Assembly: GCA_033002965.1 (NCBI GenBank)
Contig: JAURVB010001696.1
Location: forward strand, 46,962 to 110,961
DNA length: 64,000 nt
Reading direction: 5' to 3'
DNA from: Piper betle
Lineage: Eukaryota > Streptophyta > Magnoliopsida > Piperales > Piperaceae
Shown here: positions 54,436 to 64,000 of the stretch, in pieces
How positions within the stretch are numbered: position 1 is the first letter of the stretch
How the letters are laid out: every line of letters begins with the position of its first letter
Translations under genes and position numbers: made by a program
Notes under the pieces: model-generated
What the model was told of the DNA's origin: nothing
Seen by the model: only the letters and a program-made list of their open reading frames with translations
Database searches by the model: none

Positions 54436-55993
54436 GTTATGCATTTTCAAAATTATGGCATTCGCCTAGTTGATGACAGGCATTTACATGATGACAAACA
54501 CATCAATTATTGTATACCATACTCCCTTGTGGTTAAAACTTGAACATTGTAAGGGGGCATTTCTAATAAAAATGTGCCATTTGTAAAAATGATTCGGAGG
54601 ACTGAATTATTTGGATTGCAATGCAAATTGATCTCTGTGCAAGTCTTGGCATTTGATCATGAGAGCTTCTTTTCCCTGGTATGGACATGGCTATGGGGGG
54701 TGTTCCAGTTGTCTTAAAAACAGTTTTGAATTTGGATAAATACTTCAAAATAAATTTTCATACAAAACCTTTTGAAGGTGATTGAGTAGATATTGATAAA
54801 CAACATAATGAACACAGAGAAAATTGAAATATTTATTCTTTAGCTAAGATGAAGCTTCAACAATATTATGTTTTCAATGCTAAATTGCTTATTGCATCAT
54901 ACTTTCCAGGAACGTTTTGCCATTCAAATAACTTGTTATGGCGATCATCTGCAGCTTGCACCATGTCTCCTTTGCAGTTCAGTGTCTTCAGATGATAAAG
55001 GTGACGAAACCTTCTTCACGTTCTGATTAAAAAGACGATAAGAGTAACATCATACTTCTCTTTATCTGTTACCATTTATGCACGACAAATATTTTTTATT
55101 AAATTTTATCCCCACATTATCCAATTTACCTCTGATGTGAGCACTGTTCTTCATTTCCCTCATTTCAAGGGTAGTTTATTATTTCTCCATTCAGCTTCAC
55201 CTGTAATATTTTTTGGGGAAGTATTTTATCCTTTTTCCATCCTCCTGTGGTTGTTGTTCCTAATTTGAGTTTCACCTAGAAGTCAATGAGTTTCCCGTAC
55301 TTAGCTTCCAGCTTCAAAGCACACCACCCCGACAAAGTTACATTTTCTTTTCTATACTTCTTTCTAAAATTCCATTCATTCTGTTACGCGACTCTTTTGT
55401 TGGTTCATATTTTACAAGTTTTAATCACTTGCGGCAGAAGAGCAATTTAAGTGGTCAGAGATCCATGTGTTTTCTCCCTACGAGCTTTACCTGACCAGTC
55501 TTCTGTACGCTGAGCAAGGTATGAATTTGTGTCCTCCAACCTCATTCATCAGCAATACCTTTTTGTCCAGATTCATTATTTTTTGAGTAGTTCTTAATTA
55601 TAAATTATAAATCTTGAATTCTGATATAACGATTCAGCTCATCCTTCTGGCTATCAATCCGTGACTTCAGATTGTGGACAAGAGACAAGATGGCGGAATA
55701 CAGGAGAAGTTTCTTTCATCATCGTCATAGGAGAGCCTCAAACAAGTTGATAAGACATTAGCATTCGGAATACATGAAGATTTACCAACATCATCCCGAA
55801 AAAATTGTTTCAAGATATCTTAAGCTTCTGTTAATCAGCTTCTCTGTTCTGTTTGCTCAGTTTGTTTGAAGAAGTCATGTGCTCATTACTAATAAAAGTC
55901 ACAGGCTCCCAACTGCAACCAACTGTAACTAATTTAAAGTACGCCTCAATCAGAACTGATCCCCATAAATACATTATGCATATACCACGGCAA
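54436..55993. other. 1.5 kb without a recognised gene
   Basis: AT-rich, single-copy in the window. Short open pieces (around 55440-55520) might be exons of something I cannot identify. The minus-strand frame at 54563-54748 is not convincing. Confidence 0.4.
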
Positions 55994-56237
55994 CTATAAA
56001 AAAAAAAAGAATAAAAAAAACAAGGAACAGAATGCTATAAGCTTCACAAAAAAGAGAGCATGACAAGAAAAAGATAAACTAGAGTCCAAAATAGATAAGG
56101 TTCGTTTTCTCCTAAAGAAGGCCATACAGTTTCCAAGGAGTTGCAGCAGTGTTGATGCATTAGAGTTATACTGTAAGTCGTTGACATCAGGGAACACAGG
56201 AAACATGGGATTATTGTTCTCGCCCCCAAACATCTTC
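55994..56237 (-). pseudogene. Possible BOI-related E3 ligase N-terminal fragment
   Basis: After an acceptor-like TTGCAG on the minus strand comes ATG 56233 (MFGGENNNPMFPVFPDVNDL then QYNSNASTLLQLLGN). This resembles the N-terminus of plant BOI-type RING ubiquitin ligases, which start with a short Asn-rich, QLQLFG-like segment after a 5' UTR intron. No RING domain is found downstream and the frame runs into low-complexity sequence, so only a first-exon fragment is present. The family call is tentative. Confidence 0.4.
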
Positions 56238-56588
56238 CTGCAAGCAGAAATACAAGCTATAAGTCACAGAGGACTAGACAGAAGAAGTGGACTATGAAAC
56301 TGTTTCAAGGACCAAGGTTGCTTCTCAGGGATGCTCAGATGGAACGTCCAAATAACAAATGAAGCTAATTCCATCGCATTACCTTGCAACTACTTTAAAA
56401 AAAGGAGTTCTTCAACCAGACAAAATAACCCAACTGCAGCAACGACGAACTATTTCAATGAAAAGCAAAAAAGAGACCTCTTTTCCACTAAAAGAATTTT
56501 GAAAAGAAAAAGAAAACAAAAGTAGACGAATGTTTTAGCTGCATGCATCCTAAGCTTAATCGGATATTCCAAAGACGTAATTCTCTAC

Positions 56589-56952
56589 CTGATCAAATAA
56601 ATGTGTATTCGTCCTAACATTAAACTCTATGTTTAAATCTTTAAGCCCACTGCTAAAAGCTTTGCAATCTGGAAGTTTCCATCTCCACAGATCACCATCT
56701 TCAATGTATTTGAAAAGACATCTAACCCTTTCAAGCTCAGTTTCTGGCACTAGATCAGCTCCAATATTAGCATTGTCCTTTTCAGAAATGTACATCCTGG
56801 AGTACTCTGGGTTCACAAGGCTTCTAAAATAATCAAACGATATTGTAGCACCACTCCTGTCCATATCTAATACTTTTGACACATTTTGGTCAAATAAACT
56901 ATCCCCGTATAGCATCTCTAGTGCAGTTTTGTGATGGTCTCGGACAATCACC
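56589..56952 (-). pseudogene. DHH-family phosphoesterase-like exon fragment
   Basis: A 364-base open exon with an acceptor (TTTTCAG|G at 56952) and a GT donor (GATCAG|GTAGAG) encodes VIVRDHHKTALEML, SKVLDMDRSGATISFDYFR, LVPETELERVRCLFKYIEDG, DLWRWKLPDCKAFSSGLKDL and NIEFNVRTNTHLFDQ. This matches a plant protein family with a DHH/DHHA1 phosphoesterase fold; DHH are metal-binding residues in that fold. No stop or frameshift lies in the exon. Neighbouring exons are not visible, and at 57256 the sequence switches to an AGD fragment, so it is most likely an orphan piece. Confidence 0.65.
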
Positions 56953-57255
56953 CTGAAAAGAGGACAGGAAAGTATTTTCTGAACAATCTCTACATATAAG
57001 CAGCATTGTTAATTAATATAGAAGACATCGCCGCCATATTTGGTGCATATTCCTAAAAACCTTGTAAGGAAAATAGGAAATCATAACTGCTGAAAATTCT
57101 ATCTATTTGTATAGTCTGCAGATACATGAAAGCATCAAACCTTTTTACTCTCGATGATATTCCCCTGACAAAACCAGAAGGAATCTAGGTATGCCACAAA
57201 TCCACAAAAAATACATTATCTAAAAGCTATTAAAGAAAGCATGCTTAATCAGGTG

Positions 57256-58245
57256 GATGCAGAGCAATATGATCTTCGTTTCTGCTTCAGAATTATCTCT
57301 CCCTTAAAGACCTATACTTTGCAGGTCTCTACAGAACTTTCGTGTTTTGTTTCTACTGGAAAAGTGGGGCAATATAATGATCCTGCTGCTTTTAACAGGC
57401 AGAAAATGGAGCTGATCATTAAGATTGGGTTGATAAAATTAGAGGAGTCACTGCTTCACTTCTGAATTCTCCTTTCCAAGAACAGGTAATGTTCATGGAA
57501 GCACTGAATTTTATTCTAAGTTCCTGCTATTTTGTGTAATGACAGACACTTATTTGCTGTATTACTTAAATCATATTCTATGGATCTTGTGATTGTTTTA
57601 CATATGTGTGTCACTAAGGGATGAAAAAACTGATTATTAAGGATTCAATGTATGTTAAATAGGTTCCCTTTCAAAGACTGGACGTTGATACGATCAACTT
57701 AGTTGAAAGTGAACCTGAATATTTATTTACAAGGACCATGATAATGTGTGTACAATTCTTCAGAGAATTCTTGGGAACTACAAATGTGCTGAATGTGATG
57801 CTCTTGAACCTGAATGGGCATCATTAAATCTTGGAATTTTGTTGTGCATTAAATGCTCAGTGGTGCAGCGGAATCTTTGTTGTCATTGAGATGTATTAAT
57901 TTATTAGTAACTATTTTTAGGAAAAGGAACCATAGAAAATGATTTTCTTTCATATAATATATTAATATAAATATCATGAAATTAGTCCCGGGAGGAATTT
58001 GAATAAAAATAAGTACCAATAAACCTTACGATCCACAGGCTTGTCATTTGATAGAATCAGGCAATGCTGCTTCTTGTCTTCAATGTTGTTCCCTATTGCA
58101 TCTTGCATGCCATGGGGAGGATCTTGCTAAGCTTCTTTTACAATTTGGTTCAGATATTAATCGGAGCGATTTCCATGGAAGAACCCCTCTTCATCATTGT
58201 TTTGCCATGGGAAATGATTCATATGCTAAATATTTACAATGCTGA
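57256..58245 (+). pseudogene. AGD-type ArfGAP relic, block 4 (truncated)
   Basis: Starts inside the PH exon: sequence matching the ClpS-side spacer (57190-57254, like 8040-8120) is fused at ~57255 to AEQYDLRFCFRIISPLKTYT. Exon ~57402-57486 (DHKDWVDKIRGVTASLLNSP) follows. The ArfGAP exon from 57661 keeps both zinc-finger pairs (NYKCAEC and CIKC) but lacks ~45 bases before DNVCTIL and is cut after QRNL at ~57883, where it joins intron sequence. The ankyrin part resumes at ~58020-58245 (DPQACHLIESGNAASCLQ, SLLHLACHGEDLA, SDINRSDFHGRTPLHHCFAM) with its 5' half lost and four residues deleted before LLLQFG. Dead. Confidence 0.8.
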
Positions 58246-58451
58246 AATAACTAACATTTATAGAGTAATTTAAGAGCTATAAGCTCTAATGGACTCTTCT
58301 CTCAATTACAACAAGCTCCGAATTCCCAATATTTATACTTGTATCCATGATTAAAAAGCTCAAGGCCACTTTCATGATCTGTGTTAAAAGATTGAATATT
58401 TGTGAAGAACTCTAGAAAACTTGTAAAATCAGGCCATGTTGGAGTCTGGTT

Positions 58452-58645
58452 CAATCAGTTGCAGATCTCACCCCTCCACGGAACAAACATTTGAGCATAG
58501 AATTCAGCATGCTCCTGCCAACCAAGACGTGAATGAGCTGCTCAATTTTGTCTTCTTAAACGCACAAACAGCAAGAAAAGAAAAGAAAAACAAAAATGAA
58601 GTACCTTCAAAGAAACTATAACCGCTGCAACTTCTTGTTCTCTGG
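58452..58645 (-). pseudogene. ClpS-like gene, block 4 (only 3' fragments)
   Basis: The last exon (~58452-58516) encodes EHAEFYAQM and then shifts frame by one extra base. The preceding exon survives only as its last ~41 bases (58605-58645); at 58645 the similarity ends and unrelated AT-rich sequence begins. The YRVLL exon is absent from this block. Confidence 0.6.
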
Positions 58646-59261
58646 ATAAATAATCTATGTTTTAACTTATGCCCACAATTTTTTGATAAATAAACGTATT
58701 ATTTGGAAATACATTGATTCTATTATAAGATTAATATTTTTTATATGAGTGGTAATCTATCGGAAACTTTAATATGGTTACAATGTCTTATCAACTTTAA
58801 ATAAATCACTTACTCATTAAATATCCTTATGACAATTTTGTTATTTTAAGAATAAATAAGTAATTTTATTCAAGCTTTTCTAATTATTCATTTGTTCTGA
58901 CATTCCAACTGATTGTTTATCTTTCAACATTTCTTCATATAAAATTAAAATCATATCAATTTTGTTAGGCACTTCTAACCGTTTACCAAATTTGGAATAG
59001 GCGTGAAGAAGACCGCGTCTAAATTTTAGCACGTATAATCACTAAGAATCATGATTAACTAACCACATCAATGTCCTTTGAACTATTAAAACTTGAACAT
59101 GAATAATTATTATATATCTTTTTATCCTCTGTTTCTCTCATTGTAAAAAGAAAATAAAAATTAAAATAAAGTAATGTTAAAGCTATTAAATCATTTGGCA
59201 GTAATTTAACTAATTTTAAGACTTATACATCTATTTCCCTCCAAAATCTAATCAGTTGATG
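58646..59261. other. Unique ~615-bp AT-rich stretch replacing ClpS-like exons
   Basis: No match elsewhere in the window and no open frame, inverted ends or clear target duplication. Similarity to block 3 resumes at 59262 (GATATGTAGCATCCGAGTCC, like 40771). It replaces the ClpS-like exon 58646 onward. Confidence 0.5.
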
Positions 59262-59840
59262 ATATGTAGCATCCGAGTCCAAATTCGTAATTGGTTGATC
59301 AACAACTAGACCAACAAATTTGACCAGTACAATTTTCTTGCTCCATTTTAACCTTTTTATAAAAAATAAAACTCATAAAATTACAAAAAAAATCCTCACT
59401 TCTGAGTACTAAATTAAATTCTGCACTAAAAAATAAATATATTACACAACAAACTCCGTCAACAATTGAAGCTTTATATGGTCGTCCCTGCAGTAACTTC
59501 TTCAATTATCAAGTAAATTAAGAAGTAACAATGTAGCTGAACAAAATTAGCTGCAGTGAAATCCAACATAAACAGTATCTGGTCTTTCTCTTTATTATTT
59601 ATCTTACATTAGACAAAGACAAAATAGTTATAGTTTCAAGACCATATCGCAATATTTTTTGTGTTTTTCTTTCAGAATCTCAAAAAGAGCGCCTAAAATG
59701 TGTGTCAAAATACTTTGAATTCAAATTGTTTACAGAACTACATATGTTCGCCAAAAGATATATCCAGTATGCTGATTTAATTATTCCATCATCAATCTGA
59801 ACTTCTATCTTTGTTTTATTTTTTGGTCTTTAACAAGGAT
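59262..59840. other. Block sequence, no gene
   Basis: 59262-59590 aligns with 40771-41110. 59600-59790 is diverged or unique. No supported feature. Confidence 0.45.
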
Positions 59841-59859
59841 TGTTGCAAACCTGTCAACT

Positions 59860-60483
59860 AACATAACCATCCTGCAACCAGCTGGACTAACATTAGGGGC
59901 AAAATTAAAATTCCTGAAACTAGATGCGACTTCTTGGTTGCATCAATGCCAAAAACTCCAAAAGCAATTGTTTTAACCTCTTACCAGCTCATCATCTTCA
60001 TCGGAATTTAACATAAGCCTTGCAACCAGAGCACTTATTATAAGGACAATAATTATGAATGCAAAATGAAGTGCTAAACATGAGATTCAATCCGAAATTA
60101 AAAGCATGGCTAAAATTATACAAATGTAGCAAATGAAAAACACACAAACACACACGAACAACTGCTAGCAGTTTGGTTGCATCAATGCTAGAAACTCCAA
60201 AAGCAATTGTTTTAACCTCTCACCAGCTCATCAACTTCGTCGGAAATTGCCATAAGCCTTGCAACCAGAGCACTTACTATAAGGAAAATTACTATGAACT
60301 GAAAGTGTAGTGCTAAAGATGGGATTCAATCCGAAATTGAATGCATGGCTAAAATTATACCAATGCAGCAAATGAAAAACAGTTTGGTTTGCTTGAAAAT
60401 GAAGTGGCGATGACAGAAGAGTGTCCACCTCCAAAGTGGTGAAGTTCATTAAGAGATGAAAATGCTAACCCAAAAAGAGCCAT
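59860..60483 (-). pseudogene. Unassigned conserved exons, block 4 (with internal duplication)
   Basis: Piece A starts near ATG 60459 in the reading MALFGLAFSSLNELHHFGGG. Two copies of piece B occur: 60228-60320, and ~59989-60078, which encodes LHFAFIIIVLIISALVAR then LMLNSDEDDEL with a GTAAG donor. Piece C at ~59855-59875 reads DGYVS-stop after GGTTGCAG. About 220-250 bases around piece B are duplicated in tandem here. The distal B and C pieces are the best preserved of the four blocks. The membrane helix followed by an acidic tail is directly visible; function is unknown. Confidence 0.35.
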
Positions 60484-60632
60484 CTTTGTGAACCATCCAT
60501 GCACCTCTGTTCCTGCAATTGTTAATGATGAACAGTGTTAAATTGAGCCTCTAGATGTCAAATCAGCCAAGACATATCGATACGTGATTACCTCCAAATT
60601 CGAAAAAGGAACTTTTCCACGGTGATCATAAT

Positions 60633-63245
60633 TCACTTGTTTAAATCTTCAAAAAGGGAGGAGAGGTAGGACTTGAAGTCTTCATCTTGCCACTGTAGCC
60701 CTTCCCACCACTCCTTTCTTCCCAAAATATAACCTTCCAGTGGCCTTTTCTCATTCATTAAGCATCTGGGAAATTTTTCTAGCTTCTGGCATTGTCGTAT
60801 GTGCAAATGCAAGAGTGAAGGAAAGGAGACATGGTCACTACATATGGTCGTCACTTGTGGAAGAGAATAAAGAGAGAGTGATTCTAGATGGGGTAATGAC
60901 CTAATTCCCTCATTTGGATTCATGAGCTCTCCTTCCAATTTAGGACATATGTCTATTCTAAGAAATTTTAGATGTTCAAGATGTTCAAGGCCAATAATAT
61001 GTTTGAGGGAAGCACAGTAGGTGATAGTCAAAGAGCACAGGCATTTGAGGGCATCCCTGCCTACTTGCAACTTCACTAATCGAGGGCATCGTAAAATATC
61101 GAGATTCTCCAGCCTTTTACTTGTTATGATTATTTCATCAACCGGAAATTCTTCAATTGACAACTTAGACATCTCGTTCATGGTCTCAAGTATTGATCCT
61201 ATGTCAGCCCACTTAAAAATTGGCCAACTACTCATTTCAAGAATTCTAAGGGACTTGGACAACTGCTTTAGGCCATTTGTGGCTAAAGTTAAGTCAACAC
61301 AGTCCAAATTCAGCAAAGGTGGATATTCGTCCTTGTCAAATTCGTCCATCCCATTGATGCGTAGATATTCCAACTTGGACAAATTCCAGAGATCACCTGG
61401 TAATATGCCCACACTCGTCACACTCAATTCTAGTCTTCTAAGCTCGCTCATATGCTCAAATATCCCATTCGGAATTAGATTGATGAAACAATCCTTGTAG
61501 TCACTTCGAAGAACCAGTTCTTCTAGCTCACTCAACTTTCTAAGCTCCAAAGGTAACATTGTTATGGATGTGGGGCCAGTTATCCTGAGCTTTCTAAGCC
61601 CCCTAAGTTGTTCTATGGCTGGCGGGAGTGAATCTACTTGCTCTTTAAATGTTAAACATAACACATTCAGTTTTCTCAAGTTTCCTAACGCGCTTGGAAA
61701 CTTTTCTAGATTAGTACTCCATATGCTAAGCCACCTCAATTCAACAAATTGCCCAACAATCTCAAATGTCGTATCAAGAAATGTACGATTATGCATTTTT
61801 AAGATCCTTAATTTGTCCATGAATTGCAAGAAACTATTTTGCAATCTAGGTATCATTGGTCTCTTTATGTCAAAAATTAAGGTAGACAAATTTCGGCAAT
61901 GAGGTTGCTCCGGTAAATCATCCCCTTTGAGCACGTACATGCCATTAGCCTCCTCCCACCTATTCTTTATCTCGTCTTTTTTCAATTTCAGATGTTCACC
62001 ATGAACAAAGAATTTCGTTTCAGAGGCAATCCATAGCCCCATATCCCGTATGATGTCATGCATTGCCAGGAAGCCACCACTTGTTGATTCAAGCAAGCAC
62101 GCCGCCGATAGTCTATCTATAATTGCATACCCTCTATTACTCGTATCATGATAACTGCCATCCAAATCCAAAATCCCATCTCCTATCCAAAACTCTACAA
62201 GCTCTTGTCGATCAATTCTTGAATCTTCTGGATACAAACAACAAAACAAGAAACACTCCTTCTCAACATCATTTTGTATGTTGTCGTAACTCAATTTTAA
62301 GATAGAAAATAGTCTTTCTTCAGACCCTTGAACCTTCGCCGGAGATTTTCGAAGATTATACAATGCGTCTTCCCAAGCTTCACGACTGTATTTACTTGTC
62401 ATGGCCCTACCAATAACAATGAGTGCGAGCGGCAGCCCTTTACATTCTTTAGCAACACTTTTAGCAAGGTCAAGGATTTGATTATGGGAGGAATGAAGGG
62501 TCTTAGTCCCAACATGTTTGGCAAATAATGCCCAAGAATCATCCCACCCTAGAGGTTGAATTTTGATATCTCTATCAGGCTGCATCTGTGAGCATACATC
62601 TTCTAATCTAGTAGTAAACATTATTTTGAAGATGGATGTATCAAAACTCATCTCACCCAAAACTCCAATTTCATATAAATCTAAAGCTTCCCATATATCA
62701 TCAAAAAGTAAGGCTAGTTTCCTCAGGCTGCTAGCAATTGCCTTGTTTATATCCCTTGCACGTTTGTGAGGGTGTGCATCCTTCTTAAAGGGTAAATCCA
62801 TCTCCTCCATTATATCTTCTTGAATGCGATCGACGTTTAGTATTTTTGAGACAACAATAGAGAGGACTTTAAAGTTAGAGGGCCCCAAAAACTCGTACCA
62901 AACTTTTTTTGTAAGGGTTGTCTTCCCAACCCCGCCCATGCCATAAATCCCAACAATTCCAACTTCATCTTCAGTAAGAAATTTGCATACCTCATCGAAG
63001 GCTTGGTCTTGCCCGATGGAGATTGAGGACGAAATCCGGCTCCTGCCACCAGCTTGAGGAAGAGCTTGAGCAGAGGTCGATGATGTAGAAGGAGCAGATG
63101 GTCCAGCTATAATCGAATTTCCTGGCGTTTGACCTTGTGGGTTAGCTGGATCTACAGAGGTCTGATGTGTTAGACGATTCCTCATTGCGCTGTTGAGAAT
63201 TCCTTGTATAGAAGGGTTGATGGGAGTGATTTCCTCTTGGGACAT
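60633..63245 (-). CDS. RPS5-type NBS-LRR immune receptor, copy 4, intact (870 aa)
   Basis: Uninterrupted frame from ATG 63245 (MSQEEITPINPS). As in copy 2 the N-terminus is ~80 Ser/Pro/Gln-rich residues with no coiled coil. NB-ARC: GMGGVGKTT near 102-110, kinase-2 LALLFDDIW, RNBS-B IMFTTR, GLPLAL, CFLFCCLYPEDS, then AMHDIIRDMGLWIASE. The leucine-rich repeats (~425-835) differ from copy 2 mostly at surface positions, and the tail has EWWEGLQWQDEDFKSYLSSL. Three residues fewer in the linker (TSVDPAN against TSVIGLDPAN) group it with copy 3. It is likely functional: a nucleotide-switch immune receptor in the cytoplasm. Its downstream minus-strand neighbours are the unassigned exons and the ClpS-like remnant. 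Confidence 0.95.
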   Translation of the reverse strand: MSQEEITPINPSIQGILNSAMRNRLTHQTSVDPANPQGQTPGNSIIAGPSAPSTSSTSAQALPQAGGRSRISSSISIGQDQAFDEVCKFLTEDEVGIVGIYGMGGVGKTTLTKKVWYEFLGPSNFKVLSIVVSKILNVDRIQEDIMEEMDLPFKKDAHPHKRARDINKAIASSLRKLALLFDDIWEALDLYEIGVLGEMSFDTSIFKIMFTTRLEDVCSQMQPDRDIKIQPLGWDDSWALFAKHVGTKTLHSSHNQILDLAKSVAKECKGLPLALIVIGRAMTSKYSREAWEDALYNLRKSPAKVQGSEERLFSILKLSYDNIQNDVEKECFLFCCLYPEDSRIDRQELVEFWIGDGILDLDGSYHDTSNRGYAIIDRLSAACLLESTSGGFLAMHDIIRDMGLWIASETKFFVHGEHLKLKKDEIKNRWEEANGMYVLKGDDLPEQPHCRNLSTLIFDIKRPMIPRLQNSFLQFMDKLRILKMHNRTFLDTTFEIVGQFVELRWLSIWSTNLEKFPSALGNLRKLNVLCLTFKEQVDSLPPAIEQLRGLRKLRITGPTSITMLPLELRKLSELEELVLRSDYKDCFINLIPNGIFEHMSELRRLELSVTSVGILPGDLWNLSKLEYLRINGMDEFDKDEYPPLLNLDCVDLTLATNGLKQLSKSLRILEMSSWPIFKWADIGSILETMNEMSKLSIEEFPVDEIIITSKRLENLDILRCPRLVKLQVGRDALKCLCSLTITYCASLKHIIGLEHLEHLKFLRIDICPKLEGELMNPNEGIRSLPHLESLSLYSLPQVTTICSDHVSFPSLLHLHIRQCQKLEKFPRCLMNEKRPLEGYILGRKEWWEGLQWQDEDFKSYLSSLFEDLNK

Positions 63246-63541
63246 CTTGTGGGGAGATGGGCTAGATGTAGGAATAATAAAGAGAAGATGAAAGTGACTG
63301 ATCTAGGAATGAAGATCTCAGTGATATGAAAAATGGAAAACAACACAAGCCCAGAAAGGAAGGAGCAAAGGGAAAGTATCAAAGTCAACTGCGGATAAGA
63401 TAGGGAAAGAGGGGTATAAGAAGAGAAATACAAATACAGGACTAAGTCACATGCAAATACCGAGCTGGAAAAATCCGGCAGTGAAGTGGCCATTGTAATT
63501 ATATAAGATAAGAGGTGTACCTTATATCTTGATCTGTCCAC
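63182..63541 (-). other. Upstream open frame overlapping the NLR4 start
   Basis: 119 codons starting MDRSRYKVHLLSYIITMATS, similar to the open stretch upstream of copy 3 but in a different frame from the NLR, which it overlaps by ~64 bases. If the transcript starts far enough upstream this would act as an upstream ORF. Otherwise it is untranscribed flank. A TATA-like AATTATATAAGA lies at ~63496. Confidence 0.3.
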
Positions 63542-63545
63542 TGAC

Positions 63546-64000
63546 TAAATATCTAATTCATCTTCCTTCTTCTTTGTTGTGTGGGACTATATATCTATTT
63601 CAATGACGATGATGAATTGCAAATGCGGAGGGAAGGGAGGTGCTAAGGGGAGGGGATAGGTTGGTGGGAGATATTAAGGGAGGAAGAAGACCAGCAAAGT
63701 GAGGAATTAATGGGGGACAGATGGAAGGGATTAAAGAAGCTTTCACGTCAACCAACGCTTCCTTAGCTGCATCTTTTGCCCCTTCAATCTTCTTCTTTCT
63801 CTTATTAATTTCCCTACCAACTTAAACTTTGCTTACTTTACTGGCTCAATAATAATATGTATATATATGAGCAATATATGACCAGTGCATGCAGCAGTCT
63901 AAATATAATCCCATGGCTTAATAATTAAGCTTAGTTGATTGATGATGATACAAAATGTTATATCAATATGCATATATATAAATAATTTTACGTCGACTGC
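63546..64000. other. NLR4 5' flank to window end
   Basis: Matches 44955-45410 upstream of copy 3 almost throughout, including the decayed helix-like segment near 63740-63830. The block continues beyond the window. Confidence 0.6.

Overview
This is nuclear DNA of a flowering plant. The evidence is a cluster of NBS-LRR (NLR) genes, a U-box/ARM E3 ligase relic, BAR-PH-ArfGAP-ankyrin (AGD-type) exons, a FAR1/MULE transposase, a DYW-class PPR relic, hAT and Tourist-like elements, and a fragment of plastid DNA inserted in a nuclear gene. The species cannot be fixed from the sequence. RPS5-type NLRs make a grass unlikely (inference).

Layout. 1-2.7 kb: a plant U-box gene split by a ~2.1 kb nuclear plastid insert made of three unlinked plastid pieces (rpl22, rpoB, atpA). 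From 2.9 kb to the end there are four divergent copies of one block, ordered as AGD gene fragment (+), ClpS-like gene (-), a small set of unassigned conserved exons (-), and an RPS5-type NLR (-). NLR copies lie at 9.3-12.0, 21.6-24.2, 42.0-44.7 and 60.6-63.2 kb. Copies 2 and 4 are open from end to end; copies 1 and 3 are broken near the end of the NB-ARC region. The AGD copies are all broken, each in a different way, and copies 3 and 4 are stitched together from rearranged pieces of the block. No copy is clearly a working ClpS-like gene; copy 2 is the best preserved.

The blocks are spaced by mobile DNA and unrelated genes. These include three related hAT elements with 8-bp target duplications (3.7-4.5, 15.0-16.5 and 46.5-51.1 kb, the last carrying a decayed transposase) and a Tourist-like MITE in the same place in three blocks. 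A ~7 kb Mutator-like element (25.7-32.75 kb) sits in a TA microsatellite, encodes a FAR1-type transposase, and encloses a Ycf20-like gene fragment and a tRNA-like sequence. There is an apparently complete tRNA-splicing endonuclease catalytic-subunit gene (35.8-36.9 kb), a decayed PPR-DYW gene (52.3-54.4 kb), and fragments of a BOI-like and a DHH-phosphoesterase gene (56-57 kb).

Functionally the window is a disease-resistance gene cluster growing by segmental duplication. The two intact NLRs and the SEN2-like gene are the only clearly usable coding genes. The NLRs are unusual in having only ~80 Ser/Pro-rich residues before the NB-ARC domain, with no visible coiled-coil, TIR or RPW8 domain.
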